Under the pieces are notes generated by a model. It was not told the DNA's origin. It saw only the letters and a program-made list of their open reading frames with translations, and ran no database searches. The position numbers were made by a program, and so were the translations under genes. From assembly GCA_043759735.1 (NCBI GenBank), contig JAYUQC010000228.1, forward strand, positions 1 to 7,551: a stretch of 7,551 nucleotides of DNA, given 5' to 3'. Positions 1 to 5,532 of this stretch are shown here, in pieces. This stretch comes from CAISIP01 sp043759735 (lineage in GTDB: Bacteria > Pseudomonadota > Gammaproteobacteria > Burkholderiales > Burkholderiaceae_C). How positions within the stretch are numbered: position 1 is the stretch's first letter; the number at the start of each line of letters is the position of its first letter.

Positions 1-194
1 CACTTGCTGGTGTCGGGCAGGCCGTCGGCGGCGAACTCGTCTGACCAGACGAGCCCGTAGCCGGCAGGCACGGCGCGAGTCGGTGCAGCGGCGACGGGCA
101 GCGTCGGCGCGCAGGCCGCCAGCGACAGCGCGCTGGCCGCGAACGCGGTGTAGCAGCCGAAGGCGAACAGGCGTGGGGTGCGCAGGGATCGCAT
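1..194 (-). CDS. Putative GH16-family glycoside hydrolase lipoprotein, N-terminal 64 codons only (cut by window edge)
   Basis: The reading frame opens with ATG at 194 and runs off the left edge still open. The first 28 residues form a lipoprotein signal: basic N-terminus (MRSLRTPR), a hydrophobic stretch, then the lipobox L25-A26-A27-C28, so Cys28 would be lipidated by signal peptidase II after cleavage. A short Ala/Pro-rich linker follows. Residues 45-64 read GYGLVWSDEFAADGLPDTSK, with the next partial codon starting TG (Trp likely). This closely resembles the first strand of GH16 beta-glucanases (LVWSDEF..DG.PD..KW). Known role of the family: endo-hydrolysis of beta-1,3 or mixed-linkage glucans and related galactans outside the cytoplasm. 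The catalytic ExDxxE motif lies outside the window, so activity and specificity cannot be judged. It starts 13 bp after the ATPase stop with only a weak purine patch (AGAG) ahead of it, so it could be the last gene of the operon or simply an adjacent gene. Confidence 0.72.
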   Translation of the reverse strand, partial: MRSLRTPRLFAFGCYTAFAASALSLAACAPTLPVAAAPTRAVPAGYGLVWSDEFAADGLPDTSK

Positions 195-207
195 CGTCGA
201 CTCTAGC

Positions 208-1263
208 TCAGGCGACTCGTTGGCCGGCTGCGCCGAAGCGCAGCGCCCAGGCGGCATCGGGCAGCAGCGCCACGGCCTGGCCGGCAGAAAGTGCGTCGTG
301 ACCCGGGCCGGCCTTGGCGTGCAGCAGCTCCGTCAGACCCTCGACGCGCAGGTGCAGGATCGAGGTGTCGCCCAGGTGCTCGGCCAGCTCGAGCGTCGCG
401 GGAATGCCCGCGCCCGGTGCAAGCACCTGCAGGTGCTCGGCGCGCAGGCCCACGCGGTGCACCTCGGCGCCGGCCGAAGGCGTGAGGCGGTCCCACAGCG
501 CACGGTGCGCTGCCGAGGCAGCGGCGCACGGCCTGTCGATCAGGTTGATGCGCGGCGCGCCGAGGAAACCGGCGACGAACTCGTTGGCCGGCACGTTGTA
601 CAGGTCGAGCGGTGCGCCGAGCTGCTCGATGCGGCCCTGGTCGAACACGGCGATGCGCTCACCCAACGTCATCGCCTCGACCTGGTCGTGCGTGACATAG
701 ATCATCGTCGTGCCCAGTTCGCGGTGCAGCCGCGAGAGTTCGATGCGCATGTTCACGCGCAGCGCGGCGTCGAGGTTCGACAGCGGCTCGTCGAACAGGA
801 ACACCTTGGGCTTGCGCACGATCGCTCGGCCGATCGCCACGCGCTGCCGCTGCCCGCCCGAAAGCTGCTTCGGCAAGCGACCCAGCAGGTCGCCGATGCG
901 CAACACTTCGGCCGCTCGCCCCACCTGCTCGTCGCGCGCGGCACGCGGCACGCCGGCCATGCGCAGCGCAAAGCCCATGTTTTCGGCCACGGTCATGTGC
1001 GGGTACAGGGCGTAGCTCTGGAACACCATCGCGATGTCGCGGTCTTTGGGTGACACCGTGTTGACTAGTCTGCCGCCCATCCAGATCTCGCCGCTGCTCA
1101 CGTCCTCCAGCCCGGCCAGACAGTTGAGCAGGGTCGACTTGCCACATCCCGACGGGCCGACAAGGATCAGAAACTCCCCGGCATCGATCTCGATGTTGAT
1201 GTCCTTGAGGATGTGGGTGGTACCAAAACTCTTCGCAACATTGCGTATCTTGAGTGCTTGCAT
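208..1263 (-). CDS. ABC sugar transporter ATP-binding subunit (MalK/UgpC/MsmX type, CUT1)
   Basis: A 351-residue cytoplasmic ATPase that would power the two permeases encoded upstream. All nucleotide-binding motifs are present: Walker A GPSGCGKST (36-44), Q-loop Q82 in VFQSYALYPHM, signature LSGGQ (134-138), Walker B VFLFDE (154-159), D-loop SNLD (162-165) and switch His192 in YVTHD. The region after about 235 corresponds to the regulatory/TOBE-type C-terminal domain of MalK-like proteins, and the length is normal for that group. The ATG at 1263 is supported by AGGGAGAG just upstream. The gene starts 32 bp after murQ. Odd point: the first 70 or so codons include rare codons for this genome style (ATA, AGA, CTA, TCA, GGA) and about 57% GC by hand count over 1021-1260, whereas 841-960 is 75% GC, so the gene may be a mosaic. 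Family assignment is certain; the substrate is inferred from neighbours. Confidence 0.96.
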   Translation of the reverse strand: MQALKIRNVAKSFGTTHILKDINIEIDAGEFLILVGPSGCGKSTLLNCLAGLEDVSSGEIWMGGRLVNTVSPKDRDIAMVFQSYALYPHMTVAENMGFALRMAGVPRAARDEQVGRAAEVLRIGDLLGRLPKQLSGGQRQRVAIGRAIVRKPKVFLFDEPLSNLDAALRVNMRIELSRLHRELGTTMIYVTHDQVEAMTLGERIAVFDQGRIEQLGAPLDLYNVPANEFVAGFLGAPRINLIDRPCAAASAAHRALWDRLTPSAGAEVHRVGLRAEHLQVLAPGAGIPATLELAEHLGDTSILHLRVEGLTELLHAKAGPGHDALSAGQAVALLPDAAWALRFGAAGQRVA

Positions 1264-1267
1264 GGGG

Positions 1268-1275
1268 CTCTCCCT
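1268..1275 (-). promoter_or_regulatory. Ribosome binding site of the ABC ATPase gene
   Basis: On the minus strand AGGGAGAG is followed by CCCC and ATG, placing the GGGAG core six bases before the start. It fixes the start at 1263 and shows the ATPase can be initiated independently of murQ, which ends 32 bp upstream. Confidence 0.7.
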
Positions 1276-1295
1276 GGTGCGTGTTCGGTGGGGTT

Positions 1296-2189
1296 TCAGG
1301 GGTCAATGGCCCGGCGCACACTGCCATCGAATGTGGCAAGGCGCGTGTGTGCAGCATCCACACCAATGTTTCGCTTGAGTGCCACGATGGCTACCTTGAT
1401 CTGGAATCCGCAGGCATCCAGCGTCTTGCGTACCCGTTCCTCGTTGACGCCGGTGGCACGCATGGTCAAGTTGACTGAGCGCTGAACCAGCTTGGCATTG
1501 GTCGGCCGCAGGTCCACCATCAAGTTGCCATACACCTTGTTGAGTCCCACCATCACCGCGCTGGAAAACGTGTTGAGTGCAATCTTCTGCGCCGTGCCGG
1601 CTTTCAAACGGGTGCTGCCGGAGATGACTTCCGGGCCGGTGTCCAGCGTGATACCGATGTCCGCATTGCCAGCTACCGGGCTGTCGGGATTGTTGGCAAT
1701 GCCGATGGTCAAAGCGCCCGCAGCGCGCGCACTGCCGATAGCACCCAACACGTACGGTGTGCGCCCGGATGCCGCGAGCGCCAGCACTACATCGCGCACG
1801 CTGGGTAGCGTTGCCACCATATCGGCGGCCCCCTGCTCGTAGTTGTCCTCCGCTCCCTCTACCGCCTCGGTGACTGCTTTGGTGCCGCCCGCCAGCAGTG
1901 CAATCGCACGCTCGGCCGGCCACGAGAACGTGGGGTACAACTCGACCGAGTCCTGCAGGGCCAGCCGGCCCGAGGTACCGGCACCCACATAAATCAGGCG
2001 TCCACCGGCCGCCAGTCGGGGCACCGCAGAACTTACGGCGCGCGCCAGGTCCAGGCGGGCCGCACGCACCGCGTTCACGGCATTGATCTGATCGTCCACG
2101 AATGCATCCACCAGTTGCTCGACCGGATACAGGTCGAGATCGGCATGCAGGGGATTGGGCGATTCTGTTTTGCTGGTCATGGTGGTCAT
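1296..2189 (-). CDS. murQ: N-acetylmuramic acid 6-phosphate etherase
   Basis: MurQ cleaves the D-lactyl ether of MurNAc-6-phosphate to give GlcNAc-6-phosphate and D-lactate in the cytoplasm, feeding peptidoglycan sugar into the NagA step. The 297-residue length matches the E. coli enzyme (298). The SIS phosphosugar fold starts around residue 50, with phosphate-binding VGAGTSGRLA (68-77). The two acidic residues known to be catalytic in E. coli MurQ are at the same positions here: Glu83 (SVELYPT) and Glu114 (VEGAEDN). The family block GPEVISGSTRLKAGTAQK (185-202) and KVYGNLMVDLRPTN follow. The gene starts 17 bp after the permease stop and is followed by the ATPase, so it lies between transporter subunits. 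Two in-frame ATGs (2189 and 2180) arise from a 9-bp tandem repeat. Neither has a well-spaced Shine-Dalgarno site (the nearest GAGGG is about 16 bases before the first ATG), so coupling to the preceding gene is likely. Either start leaves the catalytic domain complete. Confidence 0.95.
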   Translation of the reverse strand: MTTMTSKTESPNPLHADLDLYPVEQLVDAFVDDQINAVNAVRAARLDLARAVSSAVPRLAAGGRLIYVGAGTSGRLALQDSVELYPTFSWPAERAIALLAGGTKAVTEAVEGAEDNYEQGAADMVATLPSVRDVVLALAASGRTPYVLGAIGSARAAGALTIGIANNPDSPVAGNADIGITLDTGPEVISGSTRLKAGTAQKIALNTFSSAVMVGLNKVYGNLMVDLRPTNAKLVQRSVNLTMRATGVNEERVRKTLDACGFQIKVAIVALKRNIGVDAAHTRLATFDGSVRRAIDP

Positions 2190-2195
2190 GGTGGT
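2178..2195. repeat. Tandem 9-bp repeat duplicating the murQ start codon
   Basis: CATGGTGGT occurs twice in direct succession (2178-2186 and 2187-2195). On the coding strand this is ACCACCATG twice, giving MTTM at the protein start and two in-frame start codons nine bases apart. The copy is a multiple of three, so the frame is kept. Confidence 0.85.
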
Positions 2196-2206
2196 TCAGT
2201 GCGCCC

Positions 2207-3061
2207 TCAGCCTTTGACGGCACCAGCGGTAAGCCCCTTGATAAACTGCTCGGACAACACCAGGTACAGCGCAATCAGCGGCAAGGCTGAAATCGTGAGG
2301 CCCGCAAACAGCGCGCCCATATTGACGGCGTGTTCGCCGAAAAACACCGACAGGCCCTGCGGCATCGTCTTCAGGTTCGGACTGGAGATAAAAACAATCG
2401 GCAGCAGGAAGTCATTCCAGATCGGTATCGCGGTGTAGATCGCCACGATCGCCAGCTGGGGCCGCACCAGCGGCAACATGATGCGATGAAATATCGTCCA
2501 CTCGCTCGCCCCGTCGATTCTTGCTGCGGCCTCAAGGGCATTTGGCAACGTCCGGAAGAAACCGGTCATGATGAACACACCGGCTGGAATGCCCCCTGCG
2601 GCGTAGACCAGGATCAGCCCCCACAAACTGTCCAGCAAGTCCATCTGCTTGAGCTGCAGAAACAGCGGCACCAGCAACAGTTTGGCAGGAATCATCAGGC
2701 CCATCAGGATCAGGGTGTACAGCGCACCGTTCAGCCGGAACCGGTAGCGCCCCAGCGCATAACCCGCCATGGCAGACAAGGTGAGGATGATTACCTCCGA
2801 GCCCAGCGTGACGATCATCGAGTTGCGGAAGTAGATGACGAAGTTGCCCTCCCCCAGCACCTTGCTGAAGTTGCCAAAACTCAGGCTCTCCGGCAACCCA
2901 AAGGGCGCATTCATGATCTCCGCAGTGGTCTTGAAAGACGAGACCAGCGCAACCAGCAAGGGCACCACCACACCAATGGTGTTGAAAATCAACAGTCCCA
3001 TCAACAGAACCGTCAACGGGGTGTGCTTCCTCAGTACTCCGTTTTTTCCGGCGGCGCTCAT
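2207..3061 (-). CDS. ABC sugar transporter inner-membrane permease (CUT1, MalG/UgpE type)
   Basis: A 284-residue inner-membrane subunit of the importer. Hydrophobic segments lie at about 15-41, 80-103, 113-135, 145-168, 204-225 and 250-270, the usual six-helix plan. The cytoplasmic EAA coupling loop that docks on the ATPase is at 177-197 (EAAARIDGASEWTIFHRIMLP core, with DGA and the terminal LP intact). The C-terminus FIKGLTAGAVKG is typical of the MalG-like partner. The ATG at 3061 lies inside the 3048-3063 copy of a 16-bp direct repeat. Its first codons (Met-Ser-Ala-Ala-Gly) are identical to those at the other repeat copy next to the end of the upstream permease gene, so the ancestral start was probably there. 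AGGGGG five bases upstream can serve as ribosome binding site. murQ follows after 17 bp. Confidence 0.95.
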   Translation of the reverse strand: MSAAGKNGVLRKHTPLTVLLMGLLIFNTIGVVVPLLVALVSSFKTTAEIMNAPFGLPESLSFGNFSKVLGEGNFVIYFRNSMIVTLGSEVIILTLSAMAGYALGRYRFRLNGALYTLILMGLMIPAKLLLVPLFLQLKQMDLLDSLWGLILVYAAGGIPAGVFIMTGFFRTLPNALEAAARIDGASEWTIFHRIMLPLVRPQLAIVAIYTAIPIWNDFLLPIVFISSPNLKTMPQGLSVFFGEHAVNMGALFAGLTISALPLIALYLVLSEQFIKGLTAGAVKG

Positions 3062-3063
3062 TG
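3048..3063. repeat. 16-bp direct repeat, copy at the present permease start
   Basis: CCGGCGGCGCTCATTG on the plus strand. It holds the start codon and first five codons of the downstream permease gene. The identical sequence is at 3209-3224, exactly 161 bp away. The bases just outside the two copies differ, so the match is exactly 16 bp. Confidence 0.95.
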
Positions 3064-3066
3064 GTG

Positions 3067-3072
3067 CCCCCT
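3067..3072 (-). promoter_or_regulatory. Shine-Dalgarno-like AGGGGG supplied by the insertion
   Basis: AGGGGG on the minus strand, five bases before the ATG at 3061. It lies wholly inside the inserted sequence, so the present permease start uses either this site, re-initiation from the short upstream frame, or both. Confidence 0.5.
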
Positions 3073-3090
3073 ACGCCGCTTCGCGCCGGT

Positions 3091-3103
3091 CCCCCCGAGG
3101 GGG
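3091..3103 (-). repeat. C-run/G-run hairpin inside the insertion
   Basis: CCCCC, loop CGA, GGGGG: a five-pair all-GC stem with a three-base loop. It is too short, and lacks the following T-run, to call a rho-independent terminator. Confidence 0.5.
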
Positions 3104-3117
3104 CTGAGTGCCGCGGC

Positions 3118-3143
3118 TCCGAGCCTGCCTGCGCAGGCTTGGA
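3118..3143 (-). repeat. Strong 11-pair hairpin inside the insertion
   Basis: The arms 3118-3128 (TCCGAGCCTGC) and 3133-3143 (GCAGGCTTGGA) pair over 11 positions with one G-T wobble and a CTGC loop. The centre also forms the 12-bp perfect palindrome GCCTGCGCAGGC (3127-3138). No T-run follows on either strand, so it would act as an mRNA structure rather than a classical terminator. Confidence 0.75.
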
Positions 3144-3154
3144 CGGCACGAAGA

Positions 3155-3175
3155 ACTGCCGCGTCCAGCGGCAGT
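3155..3175 (-). repeat. 8-pair hairpin inside the insertion
   Basis: ACTGCCGC (3155-3162) and GCGGCAGT (3168-3175) are perfectly complementary around a five-base loop. A further six-pair stem, CGGCCT/AGGCCG, follows directly at 3177-3191, giving a chain of stem-loops. Confidence 0.7.
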
Positions 3176-3208
3176 GCGGCCTGCAAGGCCGAGCGCCTTT
3201 GGAACGGC

Positions 3209-3224
3209 CCGGCGGCGCTCATTG
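3209..3224. repeat. 16-bp direct repeat, copy at the end of the upstream permease gene
   Basis: Same 16 bp as 3048-3063. On the minus strand it contains ATGAGCGCC, where TGA (3219-3221) is the stop of the upstream permease and ATG (3220-3222) is the probable ancestral start of the downstream permease. Such a 4-base ATGA overlap is common between paired CUT1 permease genes. Confidence 0.95.
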
Positions 3225-4121
3225 CGTCACCTCGCGCTTGCGCAGAAAGTCGGCGCCAAACTTGGAGCCGATCAGCACGATGACAAACAGCACCACACTG
3301 ACTGCCGCACCCAGGCCCAGGTCGGTCACGGGCGATGCACCATCGCCAAACGACAGGCGGTAGAACATCAGCGCCATGGTGTCCAGCGAATTGGCCGGGT
3401 TGCCGGTGGCGCCACCCATCACAAACGGCAACTCGAACCATTCGAACGCGCCGATAAACGAGAGGATCACCACAATCGTGAACGACGGCCCGAGGTTGGG
3501 CAGCGTGATGCGCAGGAAGGTCTGCCAGTCGCTGGCACCATCGAGCTCTGCCGCCTTGTAAATTTCATCCGAAATGGCGTTCATGCCGGCCAGGAAAACC
3601 AGGGTCGGAAACCCCACGTTGCGCCAGATCGATATCACGATGGCGGTCGCCAGCGCCAGGCGACTATCGCCCAGCGGGGCAAACTCTTCCAGGTTGAAGG
3701 TGGTCATGGCGATCTTGGTCAGCGGCCCGAACAGCGGGTGCAGGAACAGCTGCCACAGGTAACCCGTAATCACCAGAGACAAAATGACCGGCAGGAACAC
3801 CGTGCCGCGAAAGAACGCAAAGCCGCGCGGCTTGCGGTACAGCCCGAACGCCAGCAGCAGCGCCAGGCCGTTTTGTACCGTCAGCACGGCGATGAAGGTG
3901 ATGGTGTTGTGGCTCAGTGCCGCCAGAAACTCGCCCCGGTATGGCGGCTCGGTCAGCCGCACGAAGTGTTTCAACCCGACAAAATCACCTCTGGTGAAGG
4001 CGTTCCAGTCGTACAGGCTGTAGCCCAGCGCCGACAGGGCGGGCCACAACATGAACACGGCCATCATCAGCATGGCGGGGGCCGTGAACAACATGATCCA
4101 GAGCGTCTTGCGGTCCAACAC
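3219..4121 (-). CDS. ABC sugar transporter inner-membrane permease (CUT1, MalF/UgpA type)
   Basis: A 300-residue inner-membrane subunit that pairs with the MalG-like permease encoded next. Hydrophobic segments are at about 8-34, 73-94, 106-127, 155-177, 213-232 and 267-287. The EAA loop runs 186-208 (EIYKAAELDGASDW then FLRITLP), with D194-G195-A196 and P208 intact. The start is GTG at 4121, 19 bp after the binding-protein stop and preceded by a modest GGGGA. The next codon is TTG, the only close alternative, and no other start exists before the previous gene. The TGA at 3219-3221 overlaps an ATG that appears to be the original start of the second permease. Substrate cannot be read from the sequence; the neighbours suggest an N-acetylated amino sugar. 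Confidence 0.95.
   Translation of the reverse strand: MLDRKTLWIMLFTAPAMLMMAVFMLWPALSALGYSLYDWNAFTRGDFVGLKHFVRLTEPPYRGEFLAALSHNTITFIAVLTVQNGLALLLAFGLYRKPRGFAFFRGTVFLPVILSLVITGYLWQLFLHPLFGPLTKIAMTTFNLEEFAPLGDSRLALATAIVISIWRNVGFPTLVFLAGMNAISDEIYKAAELDGASDWQTFLRITLPNLGPSFTIVVILSFIGAFEWFELPFVMGGATGNPANSLDTMALMFYRLSFGDGASPVTDLGLGAAVSVVLFVIVLIGSKFGADFLRKREVTQ
3228..3233 (-). promoter_or_regulatory. Ancestral ribosome binding site inside the end of the upstream permease gene
   Basis: GAGGTG on the minus strand, five bases before the ATG at 3222, within the last codons of the upstream permease. It is the better of the two sites and points to 3222 as the original start of the downstream permease. Confidence 0.6.
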
Positions 4122-4140
4122 AGCGATCCCCGTTTGCCTG

Positions 4141-5391
4141 CTACTTCTGCAATGGCTTGTGCCAGGTGGCCAAGCCGGTCTGGATATCGGCTGCCAGCGA
4201 AGTAGGTGTCCCCTGGCCCTGCATCACTTTCTGGATGCCGTCGCGCAGCAGGATGGAGCCATTCGGGTTCTGGTAGCGGAAACCCACCAGCATCAGGAAC
4301 GGAGTGCCCGACTTGGCAGCTTGTTCGCCAAATGACGCCAGCAGCGGGTCGGTTGCCTTGACGCCCGGTACCGCCGACATCTGCCGCAACTCGTGGGTGA
4401 ACTTCTGGCCGAACTCCTTGCTGGCGAGGAAGTTGACGAACTTCAAAGCCGCTTCGCGTTTGGTCGTCTTGGCGTTTACCGCATAGTTTCCATCTGCAAA
4501 CGTGGCCACATAGGTCGGGCCACCAGCAACCAGCGGTGGCGCCGGCATGATGTCGAAATCGGCCTTCGGGTTCAGCTCCTTGATGGTGTCGATGTTCCAG
4601 GTGCCGGTGATGTAGTATGCGGCCAGCCCCGACGCGAACAGGGTACGGCTTTCGTTCTCGCCCACACCCATCTGGTTCTGCGGCATGTAGTCCTTGAGCG
4701 CCACCACTTCTTCGATGGCCTTGATGAAACCGGGGTCGTTGAAGTTCTTGCTGCCGTTCATCAATCCATTGAAATAGGCGGTGCCACCGTAGAAGTTGGG
4801 GCCAATGACGCCAAACATCTGCTCCAGCACCGGTGCTTCCTTGGACCCGTTGGCGATACACGCGATCCTCTTCTCCTTCAGGGACTTGCAGATGCTCTTG
4901 AACTCGTCCCAGGTCTTGGGCAGTGTGGTGATGCCAGCCTTGGCGAGTACTTCCTTGTTGTAGAAAATTCCCAGTGACTGGGTCGCGAACGGCACGCCGT
5001 AGGTGCTCTTGTCATGCGGTGGTTTGCGCCCTATGGCACCCAGCATCACGCCGTCGGCAAAAGGCGCCAGATTCGGTACGTTGGCCTTGGTCACCGGCAG
5101 CAAGTAGTCTGCATCAGCCAGGGCCGCCAGGCCGCCGTAGGCGCGGGTGTGGATGATGTCCGGCCCACCGCCGGCCGCCAGCGCGGCCGACAGAACAGCC
5201 GGGTACTCGGTGTTCTTGTAGGCACTGAACTTGACGTCGTCGCCGCTGATCGCCTTGTATTCCTTGGCAATCATGTCGTAGAAGGCCTTGTCCTCGACAC
5301 GCCAGCTCCAAAAGGTCAGATCGACGGCATGACTCAGGGTACTGGCGCAGCCAACAATGGCCAGGCTCAGGGTGCGAAGGGTGGATTTCAT
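4141..5391 (-). CDS. Periplasmic sugar-binding protein of the ABC transporter (family 1 extracellular solute-binding protein)
   Basis: A 416-residue protein that would capture the sugar in the periplasm and deliver it to the two permeases. Residues 1-22 form a signal peptide (basic MKSTLR, hydrophobic LSLAIVG, then STLSHA with likely signal peptidase I cleavage before V23). IVGC at 12-15 weakly resembles a lipobox, so lipidation is possible but less likely. Family features follow: LTFWSW at the mature start, GGGPDIIHTRAYG (74-86), YGVPFATQSLGIFYNKEVL (131-149), ITGTWNID (261-268) and a C-terminal half ending in the usual helix. The start is fixed by AAGGAG six bases upstream, the best ribosome binding site in the operon, as expected for the subunit needed in excess. 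A 141-bp gap precedes it; the first permease follows 19 bp after the stop. Binding specificity is inferred only from context. Confidence 0.95.
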   Translation of the reverse strand: MKSTLRTLSLAIVGCASTLSHAVDLTFWSWRVEDKAFYDMIAKEYKAISGDDVKFSAYKNTEYPAVLSAALAAGGGPDIIHTRAYGGLAALADADYLLPVTKANVPNLAPFADGVMLGAIGRKPPHDKSTYGVPFATQSLGIFYNKEVLAKAGITTLPKTWDEFKSICKSLKEKRIACIANGSKEAPVLEQMFGVIGPNFYGGTAYFNGLMNGSKNFNDPGFIKAIEEVVALKDYMPQNQMGVGENESRTLFASGLAAYYITGTWNIDTIKELNPKADFDIMPAPPLVAGGPTYVATFADGNYAVNAKTTKREAALKFVNFLASKEFGQKFTHELRQMSAVPGVKATDPLLASFGEQAAKSGTPFLMLVGFRYQNPNGSILLRDGIQKVMQGQGTPTSLAADIQTGLATWHKPLQK

Positions 5392-5532
5392 TTTGCGCTC
5401 CTTGGTTGGTAAATGGGATGGGGGGAACTTGTCTGGTAGTGGGTCGGGAGGGTTCTCATGGGCTGGGCTCTCAAAAGTTGTGGGTCTGCGGCGTTCTGGC
5501 CAACCGGCCGGGTCTGCCAGTTGACCATGGTT
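5392..5532 (-). other. 141-bp gap between the kinase and binding-protein genes
   Basis: This is the only long untranslated gap in the operon apart from the permease insertion. It holds the binding-protein ribosome site and C-rich stretches on the coding strand. It also has a direct repeat of GCAGACCC (5482-5489 and 5510-5517, 28 bp apart). No convincing sigma-70 promoter or terminator hairpin with a T-run was seen. It could host an internal promoter, operator or processing site, but the sequence alone does not show one. Confidence 0.4.
5398..5403 (-). promoter_or_regulatory. Strong Shine-Dalgarno site of the binding-protein gene
   Basis: AAGGAG on the minus strand, six bases before the ATG at 5391. 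It is a near-perfect match to the anti-Shine-Dalgarno sequence and settles the start. Confidence 0.85.

Larger units (their letters stand above)
3064..3208 (-). mobile_element. 145-bp GC-rich structured insertion between the two permease genes
   Basis: The 145 bp between the direct repeats separate two genes that normally abut. They contain at least four potential hairpins (3091-3103, 3118-3143, 3155-3175, 3177-3191) and a C-run/G-run motif (CCCCCCGAGGGGG). There is no room for a transposase. This fits a small non-autonomous element (MITE or REP/BIME-like) with duplicated flanks. From general memory, similar GC-rich hairpin strings recur between genes in Comamonadaceae genomes; that is recollection, not a search result. 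A plain local duplication does not explain it, because only the 16-bp flanks, and not the 145 bp, are repeated in the window. Confidence 0.6.
3058..3222 (-). other. 54-codon open frame created by the insertion, overlapping both permease genes by ATGA
   Basis: Starting at the ancestral ATG (3222), the frame reads MSAAG and then through the insertion, Ala/Arg/Leu-rich, to a TGA at 3058-3060 that overlaps the present permease ATG (3061). It overlaps the upstream permease stop in the same way. No recognisable domain is present, and the composition is what hairpin-rich GC sequence yields in any frame. It is probably not a functional protein, but its translation would deliver ribosomes to the downstream start. 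Confidence 0.3.

Noticed and set aside
195..207. CTAGAGTCGAC between the ATPase and the lipoprotein gene, resembling a cloning-vector polylinker
   Set aside because: Only 11 bases match and both flanking genes continue naturally with no other vector sequence, so it is a chance match.
178..1053. Long open frame on the plus strand opposite the ATPase gene
   Set aside because: It is antisense to a gene with every ABC ATPase motif intact. Its protein has no recognisable domain and is His/Arg/Gln-rich, as expected from antisense frames in high-GC genes.
3118..3143. Rho-independent terminator between the two permease genes
   Set aside because: The hairpin is strong but no T-run follows on the coding strand, and a terminator inside a transporter operon would separate essential subunits.
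2330..4205. Long plus-strand open frames opposite the two permease genes (2330-3283 and 3108-4205)
   Set aside because: The predicted proteins are Gln/His/Arg-rich with no domain, and the opposite strand encodes clear six-helix permeases.
5487..5503. Sigma-54-like sequence on the minus strand (GG, ten bases, GC spacing; TTGGC at one end and GCA at the other)
   Set aside because: The -12 element has CC in place of TT and the -24 element also departs from the consensus. A GG-N10-GC match is common in GC-rich DNA and no activator site was seen.
5510..5521. 12-bp sequence GGGTCTGCCAGT in the 141-bp gap, repeated at 6458-6469 inside the kinase gene
   Set aside because: One 12-base match is expected by chance in a window of this size, and the flanks do not extend it.
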